DNA of 64,000 bases from Dyella sp. S184. Lineage in GTDB: Bacteria; Pseudomonadota; Gammaproteobacteria; Xanthomonadales; Rhodanobacteraceae. The translations under genes and the position numbers were made by a program. Location of the stretch: assembly GCF_009766065.1 (NCBI RefSeq), contig NZ_LMUE01000005.1:62001-126000 (forward strand), read 5' to 3'. Shown one piece after another: positions 51,022-62,200 of the stretch. How positions within the stretch are numbered: the stretch's first letter is position 1; each line of letters opens with the position of its first letter. The notes beneath the pieces were generated by a model. That model did no database searches, was not told where the DNA came from, and was given only the letters and a program-made list of their open reading frames with translations.

Positions 51022-51558
51022 ATGGAATCTTTCCACGCCACCACCATCGTCTGCGTGCGCCGCGAGGGTCGCGTCGTGATCGGCAGTGATGGTCAGGTCA
51101 CGCTCGGCAATACGGTGATGAAGGGCAACGCGCGCAAAGTGCGCCGGCTCGGCAAGAACGGTGACGTCGTGGCCGGATTCGCTGGCGCCACCGCCGATGC
51201 GTTCACCCTGTTCGAACTTTTCGAACATAAGCTCGAGAAACACAACAACAACCTCACTCGTGCCGCGGTGGAAATGGCCAAGGAATGGCGCACCGACCGT
51301 CGCTTCGGCCGGCTCGAGGCGATGCTTGCCGTGGCCGACAAGGAGACGTCGCTGCTGATCTCCGGCAACGGCGACGTGGTCGAACCCGAACACGGCCTGA
51401 TCGCGATTGGCTCCGGCGGCCCTTTCGCGCAGTCGGCTGCGATGGCACTGCTGGAAAATACCGAGCTGGATGCGCGAACCATCGTCGAGAAGGCGCTGAA
51501 GATCGCCGGCGACATCTGCATCTACACCAACCACAACGTGTCGATCGAAGAGCTGTGA
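51022..51558 (+). CDS. hslV: ATP-dependent protease HslVU, peptidase subunit HslV
   Basis: The 178-residue subunit forms a dodecameric Ntn-hydrolase chamber. It starts [16 protein letters not shown]; the catalytic Thr is Thr7, so a six-residue propeptide must be removed, as in related Xanthomonadales. Asp and Lys of the active site lie in GSDGQVTLG and GNARKVRRL. Start ATG 51022 follows a CGGAGC box. It is followed by hslU after a short inverted-repeat region. It is the housekeeping relative of the transposon-borne Ntn hydrolase at 28447. Confidence 0.96.
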   Translation: MESFHATTIVCVRREGRVVIGSDGQVTLGNTVMKGNARKVRRLGKNGDVVAGFAGATADAFTLFELFEHKLEKHNNNLTRAAVEMAKEWRTDRRFGRLEAMLAVADKETSLLISGNGDVVEPEHGLIAIGSGGPFAQSAAMALLENTELDARTIVEKALKIAGDICIYTNHNVSIEEL

Positions 51559-51646
51559 ATCGGGAATGGGAAATCGGGAATGGCCAGAAGCCAGCTCGGT
51601 AACCCCACGCCTTCCGATTCCCGTTTCCCGACTCCCCATTCCCGGC
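51557..51646. repeat. Inverted repeat of GGGAAT-type units between hslV and hslU
   Basis: Units of CGGGAATGGGAAATCGGG (51560-51577) are mirrored by CGATTCCCGTTTCCCG and CCCCATTCCCG (51616-51645). Such GGGAAT-rich repeats are scattered in Xanthomonadales genomes. The structure might modulate hslU translation or mRNA stability. Confidence 0.7.
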
Positions 51647-51653
51647 TAAGCCC

Positions 51654-52994
51654 ATGTCCGAATTGACTCCCCGCGAAATCGTCAACGAACTCGATCGCTA
51701 CATCATCGGCCAGCACGACGCCAAGCGCGCCGTGGCGGTGGCACTGCGCAGCCGCTGGCGGCGCATGCAACTGGAGCCGGGCATGCGCGAGGAAGTGACG
51801 CCGAAGAACATCCTGATGATCGGCCCCACCGGCGTGGGCAAGACCGAGATCGCGCGACGCCTGGCCACGCTGGCGAATGCGCCGTTCGTGAAAGTGGAGG
51901 CGACCAAGTTCACCGAGGTCGGCTACGTCGGCAAGGATGTCGAATCCATCATCCGTGACCTCGCCGACGTGGCCTACAAGCTGACCCGCGAGCACGCGGT
52001 CAAGCGCGTGCGCACACTGGCCGAGGATCGCGCCGAGGATCGCATCCTCGATGCCTTGCTGCCGCGCCGGCAGAGCGCGCCCACCGACTGGAGCCACGAC
52101 GCGCCGGCACCGGCGATCGACAGCGATACCCGCCAGAAACTGCGCAAGCAGCTACGCGAAGGCGCGCTGGATGAGCGCGAGATCGAGCTGGATTTCGCCA
52201 TGAACATGGGTGTGGAGATCATGTCCCCGCCCGGCATGGAAGAGATGGGCGCGCAGTTGCGCCAGATGTTCCAGAACATCGGTGGTGCCAAGACGCAGCA
52301 ACGGAAATTGGCGATCAAGTTGGCGCGGCCGATGCTGATCGACGAGGAAGCCGGCAAGCTGCTCAACGACGACGAGATCCGCGCGCAGGCGATGGAAGCG
52401 GCCGAGCAGAACGGCATCGTCTTCATCGACGAGATCGACAAGGTGGCGCAACGCGGCGACCGCGGCCACGCCGGAGTCAGCCGTGAGGGCGTGCAGCGCG
52501 ACCTGCTGCCGCTGGTCGAAGGCTCCACCGTGTCGACCAAGTACGGCCCGATCAAGACCGACCACATGCTGTTCATCGCCTCCGGCGCGTTCTCGCTGGC
52601 CAAGCCGTCCGACCTGATCCCGGAACTGCAGGGTCGCCTGCCGATCCGCGTCGAGCTGTCCGCGCTCAGCGTGGACGACTTCAAGCGCATCCTGCGCGAA
52701 CCGCACAACGCGCTGACCAAGCAGTACACGGCGTTGCTCGCCACCGAAGGCGTGGGGCTGGAGTTTGTCGACAGCGGCATCGACCGGCTGGCCGAGGTGG
52801 CATTCCAGGTGAACGAGCGCACCGAGAACATCGGTGCCCGCCGGCTGCATACCGTGATGGAGCGCCTGCTGGAGAAAATCTCCTACGAGGCCGCGGACAA
52901 GTCCGGCGAAAACTACAAGATCGACGCCGAACATGTAGACAAAAGCCTTGGCAGCCTCGTTCAGAACGAAGATCTCAGCCGCTACATTCTCTAA
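51654..52994 (+). CDS. hslU: HslU unfoldase ATPase
   Basis: The 446-residue AAA+ unfoldase feeds substrates to HslV. It starts [20 protein letters not shown]. Walker A is GPTGVGKTE (about 57-65); the pore motif GYVG lies in [11 protein letters not shown]; Walker B is IVFIDEIDK; and the family C-terminus ends LSRYIL, the tail that docks into HslV. All HslU landmarks are present. Confidence 0.97.
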   Translation: MSELTPREIVNELDRYIIGQHDAKRAVAVALRSRWRRMQLEPGMREEVTPKNILMIGPTGVGKTEIARRLATLANAPFVKVEATKFTEVGYVGKDVESIIRDLADVAYKLTREHAVKRVRTLAEDRAEDRILDALLPRRQSAPTDWSHDAPAPAIDSDTRQKLRKQLREGALDEREIELDFAMNMGVEIMSPPGMEEMGAQLRQMFQNIGGAKTQQRKLAIKLARPMLIDEEAGKLLNDDEIRAQAMEAAEQNGIVFIDEIDKVAQRGDRGHAGVSREGVQRDLLPLVEGSTVSTKYGPIKTDHMLFIASGAFSLAKPSDLIPELQGRLPIRVELSALSVDDFKRILREPHNALTKQYTALLATEGVGLEFVDSGIDRLAEVAFQVNERTENIGARRLHTVMERLLEKISYEAADKSGENYKIDAEHVDKSLGSLVQNEDLSRYIL

Positions 52995-53044
52995 CCTCAT
53001 GAAGCTCTAACAAGCCGGTCACCCCAATCTGTTAAAATGGGCTC

Positions 53045-53665
53045 GTGAGCAACATTATTGAACTGAAAAGCACCGGCCAGCGCGCCCAGCTGCGTGAAGC
53101 GCAGCAGACCCAGACCTTGGTGCGGCTGTGGCGCGAAGACCTCGAACACGGCAGCTTCTGTGGTTACGTAGGCGGCGTCGGACGCGAATTCTTCCTGCTC
53201 TGGGTCGTCGGCGACGGCATCACCTACGACGGCATGTACGTGATGCGCCATCGCGACATTTCCGAGCTGGAGTCGCCAGACAAGCACCATGTGTTCTTCG
53301 AGAAGGCGCTGGCGCTGAAGCACATCCTGCCGCGGCCGCCGCGTGGATTCCCACTGGACAACATCCGTGAAGTCATTCAGGCCGCCGGTGCGCAGGCCCC
53401 GGTGATCGGCGTGCATGTGGACAGCGAGGATGAAGCCGAGGTCTGCTACATCGGCCGTCTGGCCAGTGTCGACGACGATGGTTTTTACATGCAGGAACTC
53501 AGCCCTGACGCGGAGTGGATGCGCGAGGTTTCGTTCTTCGGCTGGGACGAGGTTTCCACCGTCAGCATCGAGGACAGCTACGCGCAGTCCCTGCTGGCCG
53601 TGGCCGGACCGGCACCGGAACTGCTGGCACCAGGCAGCCAGGAATCGGTCACTCGCATCGAGTGA
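53045..53665 (+). CDS. Conserved protein of unknown function
   Basis: The 206-residue protein starts at GTG 53045 (MSNIIELKSTGQRAQLREAQ). It is rich in acidic residues and aromatic strands (HGSFCGYVGGVGREFFLLWV, DGITYDGMYVMRHRDISELE, VCYIGRLASVDDDGFYMQEL), which suggests a small beta-rich fold. I do not recognise a named family. It lies just after hslU but with a 50-base gap, so co-expression is uncertain. Confidence 0.75.
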   Translation: MSNIIELKSTGQRAQLREAQQTQTLVRLWREDLEHGSFCGYVGGVGREFFLLWVVGDGITYDGMYVMRHRDISELESPDKHHVFFEKALALKHILPRPPRGFPLDNIREVIQAAGAQAPVIGVHVDSEDEAEVCYIGRLASVDDDGFYMQELSPDAEWMREVSFFGWDEVSTVSIEDSYAQSLLAVAGPAPELLAPGSQESVTRIE

Positions 53666-53668
53666 TCC

Positions 53669-53691
53669 ATGGCGCTGGTTTCCAGCGCCAT
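53669..53691. terminator. Bidirectional hairpin between convergent genes
   Basis: ATGGCGCTGG (53669-53678) pairs perfectly with CCAGCGCCAT (53682-53691) around TTT. It lies between the stops of the preceding gene and the convergent GST gene. Confidence 0.7.
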
Positions 53692-53703
53692 CCGTGGTTC
53701 TGC

Positions 53704-54393
53704 CTATTTCTGTCCGAACAGGATCTTGCGTGCCTCTTCGTCGGTACGAAGGTCGGTCTGTTCCTTGATCGTCTCGCCCAAAGCATAGGCACGCTGCGTC
53801 GCCGGACGTGCGCGAATGTCTTCGAACCAGCGCTTGAGGTGGGGAAATTCCTCCAGCGTCATGCCTTGTGCCTCGTACGGCACGATCCACGGATAGGCCG
53901 CCATGTCGGCAATCGTATAGTCCTTGCCGGCGATGAAGGCACGGCCGTCCAGACGTCTATCCAGTACGCCGTACAAGCGGTGCGTCTCGTTGACATAGCG
54001 GTCGATCGCATACGGGATCTTCTCCGGCGCATAGCGATTGAAATGGTGGTTCTGGCCCAGCATCGGACCGAGCCCACCCACCTGCCAGAACAGCCATTCC
54101 AGAACTACGTAGCGCTCGCGCGCGGAAGCAGGCATGAACCTGCCGGTCTTCTCCGCCAGGTACTGCAGGATCGCACCGGACTCGAAAACGCTCAGCGGCT
54201 CGCCACCACCCGATGGATCGGTATCGACGATCGCCGGCATCTTGTTGTTCGGCGAAATCTTCAGATACTCGGGCTTGAACTGGTCTCCCTTGCCGATGTT
54301 CACCGGCTTGATCTCGTAGGGCAGGCTGGCTTCCTCGAGGAACATGCTGATCTTGTGGCCGTTGGGTGTAGGCCAGTAATGCAGTTCGATCAT
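53704..54393 (-). CDS. Glutathione S-transferase family protein (YfcG/Ure2-like)
   Basis: The 229-residue protein has an N-terminal thioredoxin-like GST domain starting MIELHYWPTPNGHKISMFLE, with the GSH-contact region SPNNKMPAIVD and FESGAILQYLAEKTGRF. The helical C-terminal domain includes FIAGKDYTIADMAAYPWI, the conserved N-capping box. The family reduces disulfides or detoxifies electrophiles. It is convergent with the gene at 53045. Confidence 0.93.
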   Translation of the reverse strand: MIELHYWPTPNGHKISMFLEEASLPYEIKPVNIGKGDQFKPEYLKISPNNKMPAIVDTDPSGGGEPLSVFESGAILQYLAEKTGRFMPASARERYVVLEWLFWQVGGLGPMLGQNHHFNRYAPEKIPYAIDRYVNETHRLYGVLDRRLDGRAFIAGKDYTIADMAAYPWIVPYEAQGMTLEEFPHLKRWFEDIRARPATQRAYALGETIKEQTDLRTDEEARKILFGQK

Positions 54394-54566
54394 CGCTATC
54401 TCCTGGAATAGGCGGAATCGTTAAAGGATCGGGGCGGCAATCTCTGATTCAAGCGTACGACCAGGCAATGGCAGGGCCTGGCGAAGAAATCCCGCGGCTC
54501 GCGTCAACGCACGCGTTAGATCTCGCGTTCATAGCCATGCTGCCCACTCTTTCCGGAGATATCGCG

Positions 54567-55007
54567 ATGAAACCTGTTCTTCGCCTTGCCTTGCTCGGTT
54601 TCGCCCTGGCTATTGCCGGCACCGGCGTCGCTATTGCCCAGCCCTTCCAGGACACGGCAACGTCCAGCGACTCGGCCGCCACCAAGCCCGTGCATCAGGC
54701 GCCTGATCCGCAGCGCCAGACCGCACGGCTCAGCCGCAAGCTCCAGCTAACGCCAGAGCAGGCTGCCAAGATTGAGCCGATCCTGCAGAGCCGGGTACTG
54801 CAGATGCAGCAACTGCGCGCGGATACCACGCTGGCCCCCAGCGATCGCCGCGCGAAGATGCGCGCGCTCATGCAGGACAGCAACACCCAGCTGCAGGCCG
54901 TGCTCACCGACAGCCAGAAGCAGCAATACCAGCAGATGCAGCAGCAGGCCATGCAGCACCGTCAGGACAAGAAGAGTTCGAGCGACGACGATTCCGACAA
55001 ACAGTAA
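54567..55007 (+). CDS. Small periplasmic helical protein (Spy/CpxP-like in style)
   Basis: From ATG 54567 the product has 146 residues: signal peptide (MKPVLRLALLGFALAIAGTG … AIA), then a long helical region with LSRKLQLTPEQAAKIEPILQ and QKQQYQQMQQQAMQHRQDKK, ending in a Ser/Asp-rich tail. The LTPEQxxKI motif resembles Spy/CpxP-type periplasmic chaperones, but the LTxxQ repeats are incomplete. A strong terminator follows. Confidence 0.8.
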   Translation: MKPVLRLALLGFALAIAGTGVAIAQPFQDTATSSDSAATKPVHQAPDPQRQTARLSRKLQLTPEQAAKIEPILQSRVLQMQQLRADTTLAPSDRRAKMRALMQDSNTQLQAVLTDSQKQQYQQMQQQAMQHRQDKKSSSDDDSDKQ

Positions 55008-55030
55008 GGCACTGCTGCACACATCTTTGC

Positions 55031-55059
55031 CGAAGGGCCGGCTCGTTGTCGGCCCTTCG
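55031..55059 (+). terminator. Rho-independent terminator after the Spy-like gene
   Basis: CGAAGGGCCG (55031-55040) pairs with CGGCCCTTCG (55050-55059) and is followed by CCTTTACT. It separates the periplasmic protein gene from ribokinase. Confidence 0.8.
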
Positions 55060-55123
55060 CCTTTACTGCGCGACGCAATCGCTTATGCTCGACCCCTTTC
55101 TCGAAAGATCGGCCAGGGGTGTC

Positions 55124-56020
55124 ATGACCCGTATCGTTGTCGTCGGCAGCATCAACATGGATCTGGTCACCCAGGCACCACGCTTTGTGGGTCCTGGTGA
55201 AACCATCCTCGGCGAACGTTTTCTCACCGTCCCCGGCGGCAAGGGCGCGAACCAGGCTGTGGCCGCGGCGCGGCTGGGCGCCGAGGTGGCGCTGGTCGGC
55301 GCCACTGGCAACGACGCGTTCGGCCAGCAACTGCGCCAGGGTCTGGCCGCGGAAAGCATTGATCTCAGCCACACCGTCCAGCTCGACGATTGCGCCAGCG
55401 GCACCGCCTCGATCACCGTCGCCGACGGCGAGAACCTGATCATTGTGGTGCCCGCAGCAAACGCGCGCGTGACGCCGGCGCAAGTCGAACAGGCGCACGC
55501 ACTGATCGCGCGCGCCGACGCCGTGCTGGTACAGATGGAGATCCCGTTGGAGACCGTGGAAGCCACCTTGCGCCTCGGTCATCGACTGGGCGTGCCGGTG
55601 ATCCTCAACCCCGCGCCCGCGCAGAAGCTGCCCACCGAGTGGTTGCAGCTCGCCCGCTATGTCACGCCGAACCAGCATGAACTGGCGATCCTTCTCGGCA
55701 CGGACCCCACTGAGGACTTCCGCACGCTGATGCAACGCGCACCGTGTCCCGTCGTGCTCACCCGCGGCGCCGAAGGCGCGTGGTATCGCGAGCAGGGCGA
55801 ACCGATACACCAATCCGGTTTTCAGGTCGATGTGGTTGACAGCACCGGCGCCGGCGACACTTTCAACGCCGCTCTCGCCGTGTTCCTGCACGAAGGCTTG
55901 GCCATCGCCGTGCGCCAGGCCTGCGCCGCTGCGGCACTATCGGTCAGCAAACTCGGTGCACAGGGCGGCATGCCCAGCTTGCGTGAAGTGGAGACGCGGC
56001 TCGCCCAGCAGACCGGCTGA
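55124..56020 (+). CDS. rbsK: Ribokinase (PfkB family)
   Basis: The 298-residue kinase starts at ATG 55124 (MTRIVVVGSINMDLVTQAPR). It has PfkB signature 1 (VPGGKGANQAVAAARLGAEV) and signature 2 with the catalytic Asp245 in DSTGAGDTFNAALAV. It phosphorylates ribose at C5 with ATP. No rbs transporter or repressor gene is adjacent, so ribose may arrive by another route or come from nucleosides. Confidence 0.93.
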   Translation: MTRIVVVGSINMDLVTQAPRFVGPGETILGERFLTVPGGKGANQAVAAARLGAEVALVGATGNDAFGQQLRQGLAAESIDLSHTVQLDDCASGTASITVADGENLIIVVPAANARVTPAQVEQAHALIARADAVLVQMEIPLETVEATLRLGHRLGVPVILNPAPAQKLPTEWLQLARYVTPNQHELAILLGTDPTEDFRTLMQRAPCPVVLTRGAEGAWYREQGEPIHQSGFQVDVVDSTGAGDTFNAALAVFLHEGLAIAVRQACAAAALSVSKLGAQGGMPSLREVETRLAQQTG

Positions 56021-56088
56021 TTACCTGCCGATGCAGAGAGGCATACGAGCCGACAAGCACGAGGCCAGCACCGACGACGAACAAAAAA

Positions 56089-56109
56089 AGAGCGCCCACC
56101 GGGCGCTCT
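56089..56109 (-). terminator. Intrinsic terminator, distal of the autotransporter
   Basis: AGAGCGCCC (56089-56097) pairs with GGGCGCTCT (56101-56109) around ACC; on the minus strand a run of seven T follows. It ends the leftward autotransporter transcript or serves ribokinase from the other side. Confidence 0.8.
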
Positions 56110-56258
56110 GGAAACTACTGTTGGTGCCACCAGTCCTTCACGAACATATTCCACACCGGTGTCTTCCCACCTTCAGAGAAGACACCGACCCTGAGGCACG
56201 CCGCCGATGACCAGCTTCCTTGCGTACGTATGCTTGTGATTCACAAGTGCGGTCCTGC

Positions 56259-56287
56259 ACCCTGCTCCGACAAACGTGGAGCAGGGT
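56259..56287 (-). terminator. Hairpin directly after the autotransporter stop
   Basis: ACCCTGCTCC (56259-56268) pairs with GGAGCAGGGT (56278-56287) with a 9-base loop, nine bases from the stop codon. There is no T-run, so it may protect the mRNA end. Confidence 0.6.
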
Positions 56288-56295
56288 GGTCAGCA

Positions 56296-59200
56296 TCAGA
56301 AACTGACGTTCAGCACCATCCGTGCACCCTGATCCTTGGTCTGGCTGGCGAACTGGCCGTGGTAGCTCGCGTCGAACGTGACGTTCTTGCCCAGTGGGAA
56401 ACGTATGCCGATGTCAGCAACCTCGGCATTCGCCGCCACCGGCAGACCGGCGACGGAGAAGCTACCCGTGCCGCCATTGGCAAAACGCTGCTGATCGACC
56501 GAGGCCAGGTCACCCCAGGCGTGCTGGTAACCCACGCTCGCAAACCACTGCGTCCAGGCATTCGGTGCCCACGCCGCACGCACACCCACCGTGCCGTAAT
56601 TCACGCTGCTGCCGTTGGCCTGCACATCCAGCCCGGCGATGCCGCCTTCGCTGATGGCATCCTGATGAATCCACACGCGTGCCAAGGTGGCAAACGGGGT
56701 CAAGCTGCTGGTGGCAAAGCTGAACTTGTAGCCGCCGTCGACATACGCTTGCGTAACCCCGGTGTCGTACTTGGCCGCGGCGAGGCTGCCCAGGCCCGGT
56801 ACGTCGAAGTAGCGACGGCTGCTGGTCTCATACCAGCTGTGTGCCGCACCGCCCTGGAACTGCCACGCACCCAGATCCACACCGGTGTACAGACCCAGCA
56901 CCGTGCTGGTGCTGTGCGCATCGGCCGCGTTGTTCTCGGTGCTGCTGTTGGACAGCTCACCTGCACCGGCGACCGCGCCCACACGCCACGCGCCCAAGGT
57001 TTTATCGGTACCTACCAGCAGGCCGCTGCCGTTGCTGCTCTGGCTTGACGCATTGCCGTCGCTGTCGTGGTTAGCGCCATGGCCCCAGGTACTGGCCCAC
57101 ACGCTGCCTTGCGCATCGGCCTGCTGACCGATCGCGTTCGCACCCTGCATACCTTGCAGGTGGTCGCTGATGGCATCACGCACATAGTGACTGTCGTCGA
57201 TGATCGCGGTGCGCGTACTGGCGAGGCTGTCGCCCGCCAGTTCGTTGAACGCGCCTCGCGCCGCATCGGCTGACAACGGCAGCACGGCGTTATAGATCGC
57301 ATTGCCCGATCCCAGCGCCTCGACACCCGCACCCGTGTTGATCTCGTTCGGTGTCACGCCGACTGCCGGGAACGCGGTGCTGTTTCGCACCAGCGTCAGA
57401 TATGCATCGTCAGCGTCGTAGCTCAGCGTCGGCGTCAGGAACGCGAAGTTCGACGTCGCACTACCGAAGGTGCCACTGACGCCGCTGTCGGCGGTGAGGA
57501 TCGTGTACTTGATCGACGTATTCCAGTTGCTGCCCGCCTCCATCGAGACGACCGAACCGCCGCCAAGCGTGGCCGTACCGCTCGCATGGATCAGGTCGCT
57601 GCTGCCGGTGTCGGTCGCATCGAGGTAATACGTCGAACCCGCCGCCAGATTCGCGTTGCCGTTTACCGTCAGTGTGCCGATGACGCCATTGCCACCCGGC
57701 GACACCGTGGCGCCGCTGGCAATCGTCATGCCACCCATGCTGCCCGTACCGACCAACGTAGCGCCGTTATCGACGCTGACACTGCTGGCAAGGCTGCCCT
57801 GAACATTCAGAATCCCAGCGGCCACTTCCGTACTACCGGTATAGGTGTCGGTACCGGTCAGGACCAAACTGCCGGCGCCGGTCTTCACCAAATCGCCGGC
57901 CTGCGTGCCGTCGCTGATGCTACCCGCCAACGTGGTCGTCAAGCCCGTGCTCACATTGATGGTGGGATCTCCGCTCAACGTGATCGCGTTGGCCAGCGTG
58001 AAGCCACTGGTGAAATCCAGCGTGGTGCCTTCAGCCATGGCCAGCGTGCCGCTGCTGATCGCCGAGGCATTGCCGAGCACCAGGGTGCCGGCATTGAGCG
58101 AGGTGCCGCCCGTGTAGCTATTGATGCCGCTGAGAGTCAGGCTGTTCGCGCCGATCTTGAGCAGACTGCCGCTGCCGGAGACGATGTTACCGAAACTCAC
58201 CGCGTCGCTACGATCGAACGCCAACACACCATTGTCGACGATGGCGCCTGCCACCGAACCGGTCGTGCCACCGTTGCCAATCTGCAGCGTACCGGCGCTG
58301 ATCGTGGTGCCACCGCTATAGGTATTGCTGCCGGTCAGCGCCAGCGTGCCGGTGCCCGACTGCGTCAGGCTGCCGCTGCCGCTGATGGCACCGCTGTTGA
58401 TCAACGTGTCCGAACGATCGAACACGAGTGCAGCATTGTCGAGAATGTGACCGGCGACCGCACCGCTCGTGCCGCCGTTGCCAATCTGCAAGGTGCCCGC
58501 GCTGATCGTGGTGCCTCCGGTATAAGTGTTGTCGCCCGTGACGATGAGTGCCGCGCCGCCGGTCTTGCTCAGCGAACCGTCACCGGAGATCACGCCGGCA
58601 TACGTGCCATCGATGGTCTGGTCGAAGTCCACGCTGGCCGAACCCCCGGTCACTGGCGCAAACGTCACGTTGCCGACCAAGCTGCCGGTATTGGCTGCCA
58701 GCGTGCCATCGGTAATCGTCCACGCTTCGCTGGCGTTGCCGGTGCCCGTCAGCGTCCAGGTGCTAGTACCCGATTTCAGGTAGTTGGCAAAACCCTGGTA
58801 CTGCACGCTGCTGCCGGCAGCACCCAGCTGATCCACATCAAAGCTGTCATTGGTCGTGCCGCCCAGAGCGAGCGTATCGCCGCCGTTTGTGGTGCCGCTG
58901 CTGCTCACTACGTTGCCGGTGAAGGCGTAGCCCGCATCGATCTCCAGCGTATTGCCGCCACCGCTGAAATCCACTGCGTCCGCCTGCGTCGCGCCGTCAC
59001 CGCTGATGCCACCAGCGATCGTGCCGCTGTTGATCACAGTGGAACCACCTGTCGACACGACACCGACACCGCCGGCACCCGCGGCATAACCCGTACCACC
59101 ATTGCCGCCCGTGATGCTGCTCGTATTGTTCAGCTGGAAGCCAGCGCCACTGACACCAGCGCCGCCTTGGCCACCGTTGCCGGCCTGACCGTTGGCGCCG

Positions 59201-62200
59201 GACGAACCAGTCTGCCCATTCCTGGAATAGCCACCGGCGCCACCGGCGCCACCGATACCACCGTTGCCACCGACGCCACCTTGAATACTGCCGCTATTGG
59301 TCAGCGTGAAGCTCGTTCCCGACACGCCCGCACCGCCGTTGCCGCCGTTGCCACCGTTGCCACCGTTGCCGCCTGCGCCACCCGTATTGGAACCATTGGT
59401 GGAAAAGGAGGCGCCGCCATAGCCACCAGCACCGCCGTTGCCACCGTTGCCGCCTGCGCCGCCCGTAATCGTGGCCACATTGTTCGTCGTGAAGCTCGTG
59501 CCGGCGATGCCACTGCCACCGTTGCCGCCATTACCACCCGTTGTGGCGGAAGGAGCGTCGCCACCGTTGCCCGAGGAATCATCACCACCATGGCCACTGC
59601 TGCCACCCGCGCCGCCGACGCCACCGGCGCCACCGGCGACGCTACCGTTGTTGGTCAGCGTGAAGCCCGTCCCGTATATGCCGCTGGCGCCACCACCGCC
59701 GGCACCGGTGGCACCCGCTGCGCCGCCAGGATTATTCGTGCTGCTGTATTTGCCGAGGGACCCATGGCCGCCGTAGCCGCCAGCACCACCCTGACCGCCA
59801 CTGATCTGGCCCGTATTGACCAGGCTAAAACCGCTGCCACTCACGCCTGCACCCGCATAGGCGCCCGCACCACCGGAACCACCACTCTGACTGCCGCTGA
59901 GAAAACCGCCATAGCCACCGACACCACCAGCACCACCCGCGCCGCCGGCGATGACTCCGTTGTTATTGAAGGTGAAACCGGCACCGTTGACGGCTACGCC
60001 ACCGACGCTGCCCGCGGAACCATTCCCGCCAGGGCCGTATTTGTAACTGCCACCATTGCTGCCGTGCGCGCCGCCCATGCCGATGACGCTGACACCTGCG
60101 CCGCCAACCGCCAACGTGGTGCCGGTAGACAGAGTGAATCCACCGATGAAGCTGCTGCCATTGCCGTCCAGGTCCAGCTCGCCCGTTTCGACGGCCGACG
60201 CGCCGCTGATGGTGGACGCACCGTTGAGAATCAGCGTGCCGTAGTCGTTCTTGACCAGGCCGTCAGTGCCCTGCAACACATTGTCGATCGTGGCGACATC
60301 GCTGGCGCTAGCCGTGGTGCCATCACCAACGTTTATGACCGGTGCGTTGCCCTTGGCATCGGCGACCAGCGTCAACGCATCGCCGTTCATGACGTAGCCA
60401 TCGGTCATGAACTGCAAGCCGGTAGCGGATACCGCACCAGCGCTGTCGTCTACGGTAACCGTGCCTGCGGCGCCGCCGAAGATCGCGATGCCCGGCTGCG
60501 GGCTCATCGCCGCCGACACGTCGCCATTGATGTCGGTCCAGTTTGACGAGGTTACCGACCACGTACCCGTACCGCCGCCCATCTGCGTGGGCGACGCCAG
60601 GCCGTTGCCGTTCCAGATATTGAGTGTTTCGCCACCGGTGTTGACCAGATTGATCTGTTTGTCCGTCGTCAGCGTCTGGATCGACAGCGTGTCGCCAGTT
60701 GGAACAGTACCGAATGAGATGCCGCCGTTGGTTTCGGTCAGCGTACCGCTGTAGTTGAACAGTCGGTACAGACCCGGGCCGAAGTCAGGATCGGCATTGA
60801 CGTTGAGCGTTGCGCCATTGAGCGTCAGGTTGCCGCCGACAGTGACCAGGTCGCCGGTGCCAGCCGTGCCAAAATCTGCACCCGGAGCGCCGAACTCGTA
60901 ATCGAGGATGCCGCCCTGCGCCACTGTCAGGTTGCCGTTAACCGTCAGCGTGCCGATGCTGCCGGCAACGCCCGGCGCAAGATGCGCGCCGCTGGCGACA
61001 TCCACGCTGCCGCCTATCGATCCGAAGCCACCCAGCGTGGCTCCACTTTCGACACTGGCATCACCGGCAATCGACGCACCTGGATTGGCGCTGTCACCGA
61101 TCAGCAGCGTGCCGCCCTGGACGGTCGTCGCACCGAGGTAGGTGTTGACGCCGTCAAGCACCTCCTGACCAGCCGCAACAACCAACCCTCCACTACCCGC
61201 GATCACACCGTTGAACGTATCGTTGGCATTGGTCAGGGACAATGACTGCGTACCCAGCATGACGTTGCCGTTGCCGTTCAACGACGTGATGGATGCGCCG
61301 TTGGTCGTGCCGCTGATATCGAAAACGCCATTGGCCGTGACGACACTGGAATCGGCGATGCTGCCATTGCCACTCAACGCCAGCGTACCGCCGCTGATCG
61401 TGGTCGCACCGCTGTAGGTGTTGTCTGCGGTAAGTATTGTCGTGCCGGCCAGCACATCGACGGTACCATTACCGCTGATCGTCGGATCGAAGGTGTAGCC
61501 GGTATCGGTGTGGTTGAACACCAGGGAGCCGGTGCCCGCGCCAAACGTGACGGTACTCGTATTCAGTGTGCCCGCGGCCGTCGCGGCACTGCCTGCGGCC
61601 GCACCGATGTTCAGCACACCGATCGAGCCTGCATCCGCCGCAATCGACACGCTGTCGCCGGTCACCGAAGCGCCGTCGGCGATGGTCAGCGTGCCGTTGC
61701 CGCCATGGTTGCCGACCACGATCTGGCCGCCTGGTTCAACCGTTACCGATGAGCCTGCATCCGTCACGGTCACCGTGCCGGTCGAACCTGCCTGGTCGGC
61801 GATTGAGAGGAAGCTGCTGTTGACCGAACCGCCATTGGAGACCGTCAACGTACCGCTGCCGTACTTGCCGACATTGATGCTAGCGGCCGCCACCACCTGC
61901 GCACCGCTGGTGACGGTCACCGTGCCGGTATCGCCCGCGTTCTGGCCGATATTGAGTTCGCCGTCGCTGGTGACTGATGCACCATTGCTCACCGTCAGGC
62001 TGCCGTTGCCGGTGCCGTTGTTGCTACCGACCTGGAACGGCGTACCGCCGCCAGTCGCGGTGATGCTCGAACCAACGCCGTCCACGATCAACGCGCCGTT
62101 GTCGATGACATTCGCGGTGCTGGCCACGCTACCACCACTGGTGATCGCCAGCGTGCCGCCACTGATCGTCGTGTCGCCCGTGTAAGTATTCGTGCCGGTC

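Noticed and set aside
59100-60000. Short-period repeats that superficially suggest a CRISPR or minisatellite array
   Set aside because: The periodicity is codon-based Gly-rich coding repeat within the autotransporter passenger; there are no regularly spaced unique spacers.
57586-60546. A 986-codon open frame on the plus strand opposite the autotransporter gene
   Set aside because: It mirrors the repeats of the autotransporter in another frame, has an unnatural composition and no domain-like motifs. It is a shadow of the high-GC repeat DNA.
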